Shown piece after piece: positions 43,955 through 52,099 of a DNA stretch of 64,000 bases. The stretch comes from Roseococcus sp. SDR (GTDB lineage Bacteria; Pseudomonadota; Alphaproteobacteria; Acetobacterales; Acetobacteraceae): contig NZ_JAHRCU010000021.1 in NCBI RefSeq assembly GCF_019083995.1, forward strand, positions 23,943 to 87,942, given 5' to 3'. Each line of letters starts with the position of its first letter. Position 1 is the stretch's first letter. Below the pieces are notes generated by a model, which did not search any database, had not been told where the DNA came from, and worked only from the letters and a program-made list of their open reading frames with translations. The translations under genes were made by a program, and so were the position numbers.

Positions 43955-44848
43955 ATGACGCGCTTCATTCCCGGGCTCGCCGCCCTGCTTCTCTCCACCG
44001 CGCCGGCCCTCGCGCAGCAGGAGGTCGCGATCCGCTTCGCCGCACAGGTGAACGGCGCCGCCTTCGCCTGCGGCCAGAGCTATGGCGGCCTCGGCAGCAC
44101 CCAGGCCACCGCCACGCCGACCGATTTCCGCTTCTACGTGCATGACGTGCATCTGCTGCGCGCCGATGGCAGCGCCGTGCCGGTAACGCTCACCGAATCC
44201 CCCTGGCAACACCAGGGCGTGGCGCTGCTCGATTTCGAGAACGGCCAGGGCCCTTGTGCCCAGGGCGGCAATGCCGCGCTCAACGAGACGCTGCGCGGGA
44301 CGGCGCCGGCCGGCAGCTACACCGGGCTCCGCTTCACGCTGGGCGTGCCCGAGCGGCTGAACCACCAGGATGCGACGGTGGCGCCGAGCCCCTTCAACCT
44401 GACGGCGATGTTCTGGAACTGGCAGAACGGATACAAGTTCGTGAAGGTGGACCTGCAGGTCGGCGCTGCTGCCCCGGCCGCGGCGAATGCGCCGGCGCAT
44501 GTCGGTGCGGCCGGGGAGGGCGGCTTCGCCCTGCACCTGGGCAGCACGCAATGCGTGGCCGCCGCCCCCACCCAGCCCGGCCGCGATTGCCGCAACCCCA
44601 ACCGCCCGGTGATCACGCTGACCGGCTTCGATCCGCTCTCGACGTCGGTGATCGCCGATGTCGGGCCCGTGCTGGCGGGCGTGGACATCACCCGCAACAC
44701 CGAGCGCACGCCGCCCGGCTGCATGTCCTTCCCGAATGACCCCGAATGCCGCTCCGTGCTGCCGGCGCTGGGCCTGCCCTATATGGACCTGGCCGCCGGC
44801 GAGCAGCGCTTCTTCCGCGTGCAGCCGCTGCGCCAGGCGGCGCGGTGA
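43955..44848 (+). CDS. MbnP-like copper-binding protein (metallo-mystery pair four-Cys protein)
   Basis: 297 residues with signal peptide (ALLLSTAPALAQ). Matches the MbnP / 'metallo-mystery pair four-Cys motif' family: FACGQSYGGLGST, FRFYVHDVHLLRADG, GVALLDFENGQGPC, MFWNWQNGYKFVKVDL and the Cys pairs around TQC, RDC, PGC and PEC. Conserved Trp residues lie in SPWQHQ and FWNWQ. In characterised relatives a Trp is oxidised to kynurenine by MbnH to make a copper site. The partner MbnH is encoded next with a 4-base overlap. Confidence 0.88.
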   Translation: MTRFIPGLAALLLSTAPALAQQEVAIRFAAQVNGAAFACGQSYGGLGSTQATATPTDFRFYVHDVHLLRADGSAVPVTLTESPWQHQGVALLDFENGQGPCAQGGNAALNETLRGTAPAGSYTGLRFTLGVPERLNHQDATVAPSPFNLTAMFWNWQNGYKFVKVDLQVGAAAPAAANAPAHVGAAGEGGFALHLGSTQCVAAAPTQPGRDCRNPNRPVITLTGFDPLSTSVIADVGPVLAGVDITRNTERTPPGCMSFPNDPECRSVLPALGLPYMDLAAGEQRFFRVQPLRQAAR

Positions 44849-45906
44849 GGCGCCTCGCGGCCCTCGCTGTCGCGGCCGCGCTGCTGCTGGCCGCCTGGGG
44901 CGGCACCGCCACCACCGCGCTGTGGGAGTGGCGCCTGCCGGCCTGGGTGCCGCCGCCGCAGCTCGACCGTCCGCTGCGCGCGGCGGAGGTCGAGCTCGGC
45001 CGGCATCTCTTCCATGACACGCGCCTCTCGCGCGATGGCAGCATGAGCTGCGCCACCTGCCACCAGCAATCGCGCGCCTTCACGGTGAACCGCGCGACGG
45101 TGCCGGGCGTGGATGGCTCGCCCGGGCTGAAGAACCCGATGAGCCTCGTGAACCTCGCCTGGGCCCCGGTGCTGACCTGGGCCAATCCCGGCCAGACGCG
45201 GCTGGAGGAACAGGCGCTCATCCCGCTGTTTTCCGACCATCCGGTCGAGATGGGCATGTCCGGCCGCGAGGCCGAGATCTTCGCGGCACTGGCGGCCGAT
45301 CCGCGCTACCCGCCGCTCTTCGCTGCCGCCTTCCCCGAACGCGAGGGGGCGATCACGCTGGAGACGCTGACCCGCGCGCTGGCCGCCTTCCAACGCGCCA
45401 TCACGAGCTTCGACAGCCCCTATGACCGCTATCGCTGGGGCGGCGACCGCAACGCGATCAGCCCGGCCGCGCGCCGGGGCGAGCGGCTGTTCTTCGGCGA
45501 GCGGCTGGAATGCTACCACTGCCATGGCGGCTTCCTCTTCACCGACAACGTGACCCATGCGCGGCTGATCGCGCCCGAGATCGGCTTTCACGACACCGGC
45601 GTGGCGCGCAGCGGCGGCATCGGTGAGCATACGGGCAACCCGGCGCAGAACGGGGCCTTCCGCACGCCCTCGCTGCGCAATGTGGCGCTGACCGCGCCCT
45701 ATATGCATGACGGCTCGATGGCGACGCTGGAGGAGGTGCTGCGCCATTACGCGCGGGGCGGCCGCGCGCGCGGGCCGCACACATCGTCCCTGCTCGCGGG
45801 CTTCCGCCTGAGTGAGCGCGAGCGCGCCGATCTCCTGGCCTTCCTGAACAGCCTCACCGATGACCGGATGACGCGCGATCCGCGTCTGGCCGATCCGTTC
45901 CGATGA
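44845..45906 (+). CDS. MbnH-like dihaem c-type cytochrome (MauG/cytochrome c peroxidase family)
   Basis: 353 residues from GTG 44845, overlapping mbnP. N-terminal membrane or signal segment, then two c-type haem motifs: Cys69-ATC-His73 (SCATCHQQSR) and Cys223-YHC-His227 (ECYHCHGG). MauG/CCP blocks: LGRHLFHDTRLSRDGSMSC, SLVNLAWAPVLTWANPG, FRTPSLRNVALTAPYMHDGSMATLEEVLRHY. Known partners modify MbnP by Trp oxidation. Its stop overlaps the following DUF2946 start. Confidence 0.9.
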   Translation: MRRLAALAVAAALLLAAWGGTATTALWEWRLPAWVPPPQLDRPLRAAEVELGRHLFHDTRLSRDGSMSCATCHQQSRAFTVNRATVPGVDGSPGLKNPMSLVNLAWAPVLTWANPGQTRLEEQALIPLFSDHPVEMGMSGREAEIFAALAADPRYPPLFAAAFPEREGAITLETLTRALAAFQRAITSFDSPYDRYRWGGDRNAISPAARRGERLFFGERLECYHCHGGFLFTDNVTHARLIAPEIGFHDTGVARSGGIGEHTGNPAQNGAFRTPSLRNVALTAPYMHDGSMATLEEVLRHYARGGRARGPHTSSLLAGFRLSERERADLLAFLNSLTDDRMTRDPRLADPFR

Positions 45907-46259
45907 CGCGCCGCTTCCGCCGCCTGCTGGCCGGTCTCCTGCTGCTGCAGGTGGTTCTCGCGCCGACGCTCTGCCTGGGCCGGGGCTCGGCGTCCGGCCT
46001 GATGGAGATCTGCACGGCGGAGGGGCTGAAGCTCATCCGGATGACGGAGGATGGCGCCGGCGCTCCGGCGACGCCGGAGGGCTTCTGCCCGCTCTGCCAC
46101 GCCCTGCCGCAAACGCCCATCGCCGATGCGCCGCTGCCGCCGGCACCCCTCTGGATGCGGCAGGAGGCCGCCTGGCGCGCCGCCGGTCCGCCCGCACCAC
46201 CACCCGCCATCCGCGGCCCGCCTTCCGGGTCCCGCGCACCACCCCTGCTCCTCTCCTGA
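45903..46259 (+). CDS. DUF2946 family protein (copper-associated), second copy
   Basis: 118 residues, ATG overlapping mbnH by 4 bases. Signal-like FRRLLAGLLLLQVVLAPTLC, then SGLMEICTAEGLKLIRM and FCPLCHALPQ, the same ICTAEGL and C-x-x-C-H elements as the protein at 40604. The C-terminal 40 residues are Pro-rich. Probably a periplasmic or membrane-tethered metal-binding protein feeding the adjacent receptor or oxidase system. Confidence 0.75.
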   Translation: MTRRFRRLLAGLLLLQVVLAPTLCLGRGSASGLMEICTAEGLKLIRMTEDGAGAPATPEGFCPLCHALPQTPIADAPLPPAPLWMRQEAAWRAAGPPAPPPAIRGPPSGSRAPPLLLS

Positions 46260-46329
46260 CGTCCCGCGCGGCGCAGCGGGCGCGTTCCCGCCTGCCTGCG
46301 CACCATGACCCATCGAGAGGATCCATCCC

Positions 46330-48534
46330 TTGTCCAAGACCCTTCGCCGCCGCGAGCGGCACAAGCTCAGCCTGTCCGTCGCCGCCGCCCTTCTTTCCGC
46401 CGGCGCCGCCTCCGCCCAGACCGAGCCGGCGCCCGCGCGCCCGGTCGAGTCCACCGTCCCGCCCACCACCGTGATCGGTCGCGAGGAGCGCGATCAGGTG
46501 GGCCCGCTGCGCGGCTACCAGGCGCTCACCTCGGGCACGGCCACGCGCACCAACACGCCGCTGCAGGACATCCCGCAATCGGTGACGGTCATCCCGCGCA
46601 GCCTCTTCACCGATCAGGGCGCCACGACGCTGGAGGAGGCGCTGCGCAACTCCGCCGCGGTGGTGCCGGAGAGCCCGCTTTTCCTGAACCAGACGCTCAA
46701 CACCTATATCCGCGGCTTCCAGGCGGAGATCTTCCGCGACGGGCTGCAAAGCTACAGCGAGCTCGGCCTCGCGCAGAGCCTGCTCGGCATCGAGCGGATC
46801 GAGATCGTGAAGGGCCCCTCGGGCGCGCTGTTCGGCGGTGGCCTGGGTGGCGGCTTCGGCGGCCTCGTGAACATCATCTCGCAGCGCCCGCTGCCCAACA
46901 ACAGCTATGCCGCCGGCATCACCGTCGGCCCCTATGGCTATCGCAACCCCTGGGTGGATGTGAACCAGGCCTATCGCGACCCCAACACCGGCACGGTCTT
47001 CGCGATGCGCCTGCAGGCCGAGACGCAGTATGGCCGCTCCTATATCGAGAATGTGACGACCGAGGGCTACAACGTCCTGCCCACCTTCAGCGTGACGAGC
47101 GACACGACAAACCTGGTGGTGCAGGCCTTCTTCTCGCAGCGCAAGGCGAATGACTATCCGGGCCTCCCGCCCGGCGTCAGCGGCGGCAGCCCTCGCATTC
47201 CCTTCGACCGCTTCGTCAACGCGAATGGCGGCAACGTCCCGCGCACCGAGACCCAGCGCAACGGCGTCCGGATGAGCTTCGATCACCGGATCAACGACGT
47301 CTTCACGGCGAGCCTGATCGGGCAGTTCTCGACCAACAGCCTGAGCCAGCCGGCGCAGTTCCAGTTCGGTCCGCCGCTCGCCGCCTTCGGCCTGCCGGTC
47401 GGGCCCTACACCTATTCGCGCCTCACCGCCTATCTCGACCAGAACCTGTCGCAGCTCTCGGTCATGCCGATGGTGCGCGCCAACTTCAGCACCGGGCCGG
47501 CGCAGCACACCGTGCTGGCGGGCTTCGAGTTCGACCAGACGCGCGACAATGGGCTGATGAATATCGGCGATGCGGGGATCTTCAACTTCGCATCACCGAC
47601 CCAGGCGCCCTGGGTGCAGCCCAGCGCGGGCAGCCCCTTCGCGATCCCGCAGACCAACAACACCTACACGACCACGGCGGGCTTCCTGCAGGACCAGATC
47701 AAGCTCTGGGACCGCTTGCACATCCTGGGCGCGGTCCGGCTGACCAACATCAACATCCAGACCGAGGTGCCGAGCGCCGGCATCAACACCACCGCCTCCA
47801 CCACCAAGCCGACGGGCCGCGTGGGCGTGGGCTATGACATCCTGCCGGGGCTGACGCCCTTCGTCGGGTGGGGCAATTCGATCCGCTCGCCCAGCGGCTA
47901 TGGCTTTGGTGGCTTCCTGACCGCGCCCAAGCCCGAGGAAGGCCAGCAATTCGAGGCGGGCGTGAAGCTGAACCTGCCCTTCGGGCTGAGCGGCAACCTC
48001 GCCTATTTCAACATCCAGCGGAACAACGTGCCGTATTTCGACCTGGCCGCCGGCGGCAACCGCCAGATCGGCGAGCAGCGTTCGCGCGGCTTCGACATGG
48101 ACCTGCTGTGGCAGCCCAACCCGCAATTCTCGCTGCTCGGCACCTATGCCTACACCATGGCCGAGACGGTGTCGGACAGCATCATCGCACCGGGCACACC
48201 GCTGCGCCTGGTGCCGCGCAATGCCGGGCGCGTCTGGGCGAATTATCGCCTGCGCGGCCTGCCGCTGCCCGATTGGGCGCAGGGCTTCTCCTTCGGCGGC
48301 GGGCTGACCTCGGTTGCCGGGGCGAATACCTCCGACCAGCCCAATGCGATCCGCACGGCGGGCTACACGATCTTCGACGCGGCCATCAACTACGAGAACG
48401 GGCCGCTGCGGATGAGTGTGGCGGCGCGCAATATCGGCAATCGCAACTACGTGATCCCCTTCAGCTACTTCAACAATGCGATGGCGCCGGGCGCGCCGGC
48501 GGCGGTCTATGTCTCCGCCGCGCTGCGCTTCTGA
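46330..48534 (+). CDS. TonB-dependent receptor in the copper island
   Basis: 734 residues from TTG 46330, supported by GAGAGGAT at 46315-46322; no in-frame ATG fits. Signal region LSLSVAAALLSAGAASAQ. Plug domain: QDIPQSVTVIPRSLFTDQGATTLEEALRNSAAV, TYIRGFQAEIFRDG, IERIEIVKGPSGALFGGGLGGGFGGLVNII; barrel ends VYVSAALRF with a terminal Phe. Formally of the siderophore receptor group, but gene context suggests uptake of copper or a copper-chelator. Energised by a TonB complex such as that at 62354 onward. Confidence 0.87.
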   Translation: MSKTLRRRERHKLSLSVAAALLSAGAASAQTEPAPARPVESTVPPTTVIGREERDQVGPLRGYQALTSGTATRTNTPLQDIPQSVTVIPRSLFTDQGATTLEEALRNSAAVVPESPLFLNQTLNTYIRGFQAEIFRDGLQSYSELGLAQSLLGIERIEIVKGPSGALFGGGLGGGFGGLVNIISQRPLPNNSYAAGITVGPYGYRNPWVDVNQAYRDPNTGTVFAMRLQAETQYGRSYIENVTTEGYNVLPTFSVTSDTTNLVVQAFFSQRKANDYPGLPPGVSGGSPRIPFDRFVNANGGNVPRTETQRNGVRMSFDHRINDVFTASLIGQFSTNSLSQPAQFQFGPPLAAFGLPVGPYTYSRLTAYLDQNLSQLSVMPMVRANFSTGPAQHTVLAGFEFDQTRDNGLMNIGDAGIFNFASPTQAPWVQPSAGSPFAIPQTNNTYTTTAGFLQDQIKLWDRLHILGAVRLTNINIQTEVPSAGINTTASTTKPTGRVGVGYDILPGLTPFVGWGNSIRSPSGYGFGGFLTAPKPEEGQQFEAGVKLNLPFGLSGNLAYFNIQRNNVPYFDLAAGGNRQIGEQRSRGFDMDLLWQPNPQFSLLGTYAYTMAETVSDSIIAPGTPLRLVPRNAGRVWANYRLRGLPLPDWAQGFSFGGGLTSVAGANTSDQPNAIRTAGYTIFDAAINYENGPLRMSVAARNIGNRNYVIPFSYFNNAMAPGAPAAVYVSAALRF

Positions 48535-48544
48535 GGGGGATGCG

Positions 48545-49384
48545 ATGACCGAAGACCAATCCCGCCGCGCGGCGCTCGCCGCCGCGCTGGCGGTGGTGGG
48601 CGCGGCGCGGGCTGCCTCGGCGCAGCCCGCCACCGCGCCCGCCGCGACACAGCATGAGCACGACATGTCGCGCTTCCACCTGGCTCCGGCCCGCGGGCCG
48701 GAGGACATCGCCTTCCTGATCTATCCGGGCTGCACGGCGCTCGACTTCGTTGGGCCACACAACATGTTCCGCGGGCTGATGGGGGCGACGGTGCGCCTGG
48801 TGGCGAAGACGCGCGAGCCCATCGTAACGGATACGGGCCTGACGGTGATCCCGGACACCGACTTCGCCAGCTGTCCCGAGCGGCTGACCGTGCTCTGCGT
48901 GCCCGGCGGCAGCGAGGGCACGCTGGGTGCCATGGAGGACGCCGAGACCATGGCCTTCCTCGCCGATCGCGGGGCGAAGGCACAATGGGCGACGGCGGTC
49001 TGCACCGGCTCGCTGCTGCTGGGCGCGGCCGGGCTGCTGCGCGGCTACCGCGCCACCTCGCACTGGATGACGCGCGACCTGCTGCCGATCTTCGGTGCCA
49101 TTCCGGTGGAGCAGCGCGTGGTGATCGATCGTAACCGTGCCACCGGGGGCGGGGTGACGGCCGGCATTGATTTCGGCCTGACCATGGTGGCCGCCCTGCG
49201 GGACGACGCCTATGCGAAAGCGGTGCAGCTCGTCGCGGAATACGACCCTGAGCCGCCCTTCGATGCCGGCAATCCCGCAAGGGCCCCCGCCGAGACGCGG
49301 GAGATGATCACCGCGATGTTCGCGGGATTCGTCAGGCGCGCGCGCGTGGTCAGTTCGGCATCAGCAGGAGCGCTCGCGAGGTAG
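48545..49384 (+). CDS. Exported DJ-1/PfpI family protein
   Basis: 279 residues from ATG 48545, 10 bases after the receptor. N-terminus QSRRAALAAALAVVGAARAASAQ looks like a twin-arginine signal. Core: IAFLIYPGCTALDFVGPHNMFRG, LCVPGGSEGTLGAM, TAVCTGSLLLGAAGLL with nucleophile Cys153, RATSHWMTRDLLP and GGGVTAGIDFGLTMVA. Related to the cytoplasmic protein at 37546 but exported. Its role in the copper island is unknown. Confidence 0.82.
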   Translation: MTEDQSRRAALAAALAVVGAARAASAQPATAPAATQHEHDMSRFHLAPARGPEDIAFLIYPGCTALDFVGPHNMFRGLMGATVRLVAKTREPIVTDTGLTVIPDTDFASCPERLTVLCVPGGSEGTLGAMEDAETMAFLADRGAKAQWATAVCTGSLLLGAAGLLRGYRATSHWMTRDLLPIFGAIPVEQRVVIDRNRATGGGVTAGIDFGLTMVAALRDDAYAKAVQLVAEYDPEPPFDAGNPARAPAETREMITAMFAGFVRRARVVSSASAGALAR

Positions 49385-49496
49385 ATGTGTTCGGGTCAGG
49401 TGCATGACGACGAATCAGATCCGAACGCCTTCCAGGCGTTGGGACGCATCGCGTGGCGCAATGACGTCTTTGAATAGGCCGAACCCAGTCCCCGAA

Positions 49497-50255
49497 TCAC
49501 GCGATCAACAGCAAATCAAGCTGTCTGCAGGTCCCCGCATCCAACGATCCCAACACACGACCGAAACGCCCGTAGCTCCAACGAGTTACGGGCGTTTCGC
49601 CGTTCTGGGCCACGAGAACAGCCGTGGAACCCTCGGCAGCAGTTGCCCCACCAGCCTGCAGGAAAGCCGCCAAGTCGCCGACCAGCGTGAGGCTCACCTC
49701 GCCACGACGCTCACGCGGAAAGACCTGGATCGCCTCGATCAACTCACGAAGAGCCTCCGTCGCCGCCATCGCCGTCTCAGGATCGGCCAAGGCCTCCTCC
49801 AGCGCCTCGACCCGCCGGCGATAAAGCGCGGGCAGGTTGGGGTGAGGCGTGGGCACCGGCTCAGGGCGTTCGGCCGCGGCCATCTCGGCGGCGAGCTCCG
49901 TCTGCCGGGCCTCGACCTTGCGAAGCTCCGCCACCCTTGCGCCGCTCCCGTGGCCCTCCTTGATCAGATCGAGAAAATTTTGGACCTGACGGGCCAGGCG
50001 CGTCTCCTCCTGGACCAGCCGAGCCGTACGCGCCCCGCGCTCCCGGTTGGCGGTGTTGATCTCGGCCACGAAGGCCGACACGAGCTCCTCCACCAGCTCG
50101 GGCGCGAGCAGCCGCTCCTTGAGACCTTGGAGAACGCGCTCGGTGAGCACCTGCCGGCGGATGGTCCGCTTGTTGGAACAGTTCCCCCGCTCGACATGAA
50201 AGGCGCAGCCCAGCAGCCCCTCGGCGCCAACCACGGTCATGGGGCCTTGGCACAC
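49497..50255 (-). pseudogene. Large serine recombinase, C-terminal remnant
   Basis: 252 codons open on the minus strand from GTG 50255. The homologous part begins within the zinc-ribbon region (GCAFHVERGNCSNKRTIRR) and continues with the coiled-coil and C-terminal features of recombinases (LVEELVSAFVAEINTANRERGARTARLVQEE, HPNLPALYRRRVEALEEALADPETAMAATEALRELIEAIQ). The catalytic serine domain and the recombinase domain are missing, replaced by an IS end at 50255-50325. Non-functional. Confidence 0.8.
49562..49599. repeat. Perfect 13-bp inverted repeat
   Basis: CGAAACGCCCGTA (49562-49574) and TACGGGCGTTTCG (49587-49599), loop 12 bases. It lies in the 3' part of the recombinase remnant, between convergent genes. 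It could be a bidirectional terminator carried with the recombinase or a recombination-site arm. No long T-run follows on either strand. Confidence 0.5.
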
Positions 50256-50325
50256 GCCATCCCAGATACCCCTTTGCTGCCGCCGGACTACATGACCGAC
50301 GGATCGCTTCTAGGGGGTCAGGTCA
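50255..50325 (-). mobile_element. IS3-family terminal relic
   Basis: About 70 bp ending in GGGGGTCAGGTCA (the IS tip, TGACCTGACCCCC on the minus strand), with the CGCCATCCCAG start-codon region of its orfA at the inner side. It closely matches 25562-25631 (shared GCTGCTGCCGGA/GCTGCCGCCGGA, GGACCGCTTCTA/GGATCGCTTCTA). The rest of the IS is gone, replaced by the recombinase fragment. Confidence 0.7.
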
Positions 50326-50353
50326 GGTTCACAACTTTAGGTGGATGGTCAGT

Positions 50354-50368
50354 TGCGAATGATTTGCA
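50354..50368. promoter_or_regulatory. Fur-like operator upstream of fecI
   Basis: TGCGAAT-G-ATTTGCA, a 7-1-7 inverted repeat with one mismatch, lies 66 bases upstream of the fecI ATG in an AT-rich patch. It fits the Fur/Mur type of box (TGCnAATnATTnGCA style) and would repress the sigma factor when iron is plentiful. Confidence 0.6.
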
Positions 50369-50434
50369 ACTCTGTATATCTGCCGGCACGCAATTCGCAC
50401 CGCACCCTCCCGCCAGGACCCCGCACCGCGCCGG

Positions 50435-50926
50435 ATGACCCATGACGAGCCCCTCCTCCGTGCCTTCCTGCTGCAACGCGGGGTGATGGAACGGCGCATT
50501 GCGCGCCGGGTCGGTTGCCGCGCCGCCGCGGCCGACCTCGTGCAGGATCTGTTCCTTCGTCTCTGGCAGCGCCCACCCGTGGATGCCCATGCCGCGGCGC
50601 GATACCTCACTGTCAGCGCGCGCAACATCGCCACCGACCATCTCCGCGCCGTGTCCCATCGTGCCCCCCGCGCGGCAATTTCGCCCGACCTGCCGGATCG
50701 GTCCCCTGCGCCGGACGCCGTGCTCGCCGGCCGCCAGGAGTTGGAGGCGGTCGAGGCCGCCCTGGCGGCGCTGCCCGAGCGTACGCGCCAAGCGTTTCTG
50801 CTGAACCGTGTGCATGAGCGCACCTGCCCAGAGATTGCCCAGCTCCTCGGCGTCTCGCTCGCCACCGTCGAGCGGGACATCGCCCGCGCCCTCCTTGCCT
50901 GCCGCGCCATCCTCGATCGCGGCTGA
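50435..50926 (+). CDS. fecI: ECF sigma factor, FecI-like
   Basis: 163 residues from ATG 50435. Region 2: LLRAFLLQRGVMERRIARRVGCRAAAADLVQDLFLRLWQ, with ARYLTVSARNIATDHLRA. Region 4: ALAALPERTRQAFLLNRVHERTCPEIAQLLGVSLATVERDIARAL. It directs transcription of the receptor gene downstream when the receptor-FecR signal arrives. FecR and FecA-type genes follow in order. Confidence 0.9.
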   Translation: MTHDEPLLRAFLLQRGVMERRIARRVGCRAAAADLVQDLFLRLWQRPPVDAHAAARYLTVSARNIATDHLRAVSHRAPRAAISPDLPDRSPAPDAVLAGRQELEAVEAALAALPERTRQAFLLNRVHERTCPEIAQLLGVSLATVERDIARALLACRAILDRG

Positions 50927-51023
50927 TGCTCCCGGATGAGGGGTTGGGACATCGGGACTCGTCAAGGCTGTCAGCAGGGATGCTGACCCAACACCGCATC
51001 GGCCGGAGGCAGGACGGAATGAC

Positions 51024-51983
51024 GTGACGCCGGAGGATGAACGGCTGGAGGAGGCGGTCGTCTGGCTTGTCCGCCTCGGGCACGCGACGCCGGAGGAACG
51101 CGCGGCCTTCGCCGTGTGGCGCGCCGATCCCGCGAACGATGTCGCCTTCGCCCGGGCCGAGGCGCTCTGGCGCGCGACCGGCGAGGGCGCCGCGCGGCTT
51201 GCCGCGCGCGGGGGCGCGCCGCCCAGCCCGCGATGGGCCGCCCCGGCGGCTGCCCAGAGGCGGCCCCGCATGCGTGCCTCGCGCCTTGCCGCCGCCTGCG
51301 CCGCCGCCCTCCTGCTGGTGGGCGGCGCCTGGCTGGAACGCCCCGCCCTGATCCAAGACACCCTGGCAGACGTCGTCACCGCGCGCGCCGAGCGGCGCAG
51401 CCTCGTGCTGCCCGACGGCTCCACCCTCGAACTCGAGGCCGACAGCGCCGTGGATCTCGCCTTCGGGCCGGATGAGCGGCGCGTTAGCTTGTTGCGCGGG
51501 GCCGCGTGGTTCTCCGTGGTGCCCGAAGCCAGGCCTTTCATCGTCGCGGCCGCGGCCGGCGAGGTGCAGGTGCTCGGCACCCGTTTCGCCCTGCGCCATG
51601 CCGGGGAGGAGGCCGTCCTCGCCGTCGCCTCCGGCCGGGTGGAACTCCGCGCCCCTGGCGCGCGAAGCGCGATCCTCGGCCGCGGCGAGCAGATGCGCTT
51701 CGGCCCGCGCGGTGCTGGCGCCGTCGCGCCCATCGCGCCCGAGGATGTGGCGCCCTGGCGGGACGGGCGGCTGATCTTCGAGCAGGCGCGCTTCGCTGAG
51801 GTGATCGAGGCGCTGGGCCGCCATCGGCCCGGGCGGATCGTCATCGCCTCGGCCGAACTGGCCGATCGGCGGGTGAGTGCGAACCTTCCGGCCAGCGATC
51901 CAGCGGCGGCGCTCGCCTCGCTGCAATCCATCCTGGGTTTCCGGCGCCAGGATTTCACCAGCCACCTCGTCGTCCTGCGCTGA
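51024..51983 (+). CDS. fecR: FecR-like anti-sigma/signal-transducing membrane protein
   Basis: 319 residues from GTG 51024. Cytoplasmic N-terminus with DUF4880-like EEAVVWLVRLGHATPEERAAFAVWRADPANDVAFARAEALW, a membrane segment near residues 93-110 (LAAACAAALLLVGGAWL), then the periplasmic FecR domain (TARAERRSLVLPDGSTLELEADSAVDLAF, LLRGAAWFSVVPEARPFIVAAAAGEVQVLGTRFAL). It relays the receptor's bound state to FecI. A poly-T and small stem-loop after the stop lead into the FecA leader. Confidence 0.9.
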   Translation: MTPEDERLEEAVVWLVRLGHATPEERAAFAVWRADPANDVAFARAEALWRATGEGAARLAARGGAPPSPRWAAPAAAQRRPRMRASRLAAACAAALLLVGGAWLERPALIQDTLADVVTARAERRSLVLPDGSTLELEADSAVDLAFGPDERRVSLLRGAAWFSVVPEARPFIVAAAAGEVQVLGTRFALRHAGEEAVLAVASGRVELRAPGARSAILGRGEQMRFGPRGAGAVAPIAPEDVAPWRDGRLIFEQARFAEVIEALGRHRPGRIVIASAELADRRVSANLPASDPAAALASLQSILGFRRQDFTSHLVVLR

Positions 51984-52037
51984 TCTTTTTTTGGTCCCCG
52001 CGTGAGGGGAAGAGCGACTTGGACTCGTTTATGCAAA

Positions 52038-52052
52038 TGCGAGTGAGTCGCA
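52038..52052. promoter_or_regulatory. Fur-like operator in the fecA leader
   Basis: TGCGAGT-G-AGTCGCA, again a 7-1-7 inverted repeat with one mismatch, similar to the box before fecI (TGCGA...). It lies upstream of the chosen fecA start, arguing against starts at 52019 or 52031 and for a promoter in the fecR-fecA gap. Confidence 0.5.
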
Positions 52053-52099
52053 ATGTCAGAAAGCCAAGGCGGATCTGCGTGATGTCGGGGGACAGGGTG

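Noticed and set aside
52019..52099. Longer FecA start at TTG 52019 or ATG 52031
   Set aside because: The Fur-like box at 52038-52052 and the signal peptide position favour a start at 52082 or 52100.
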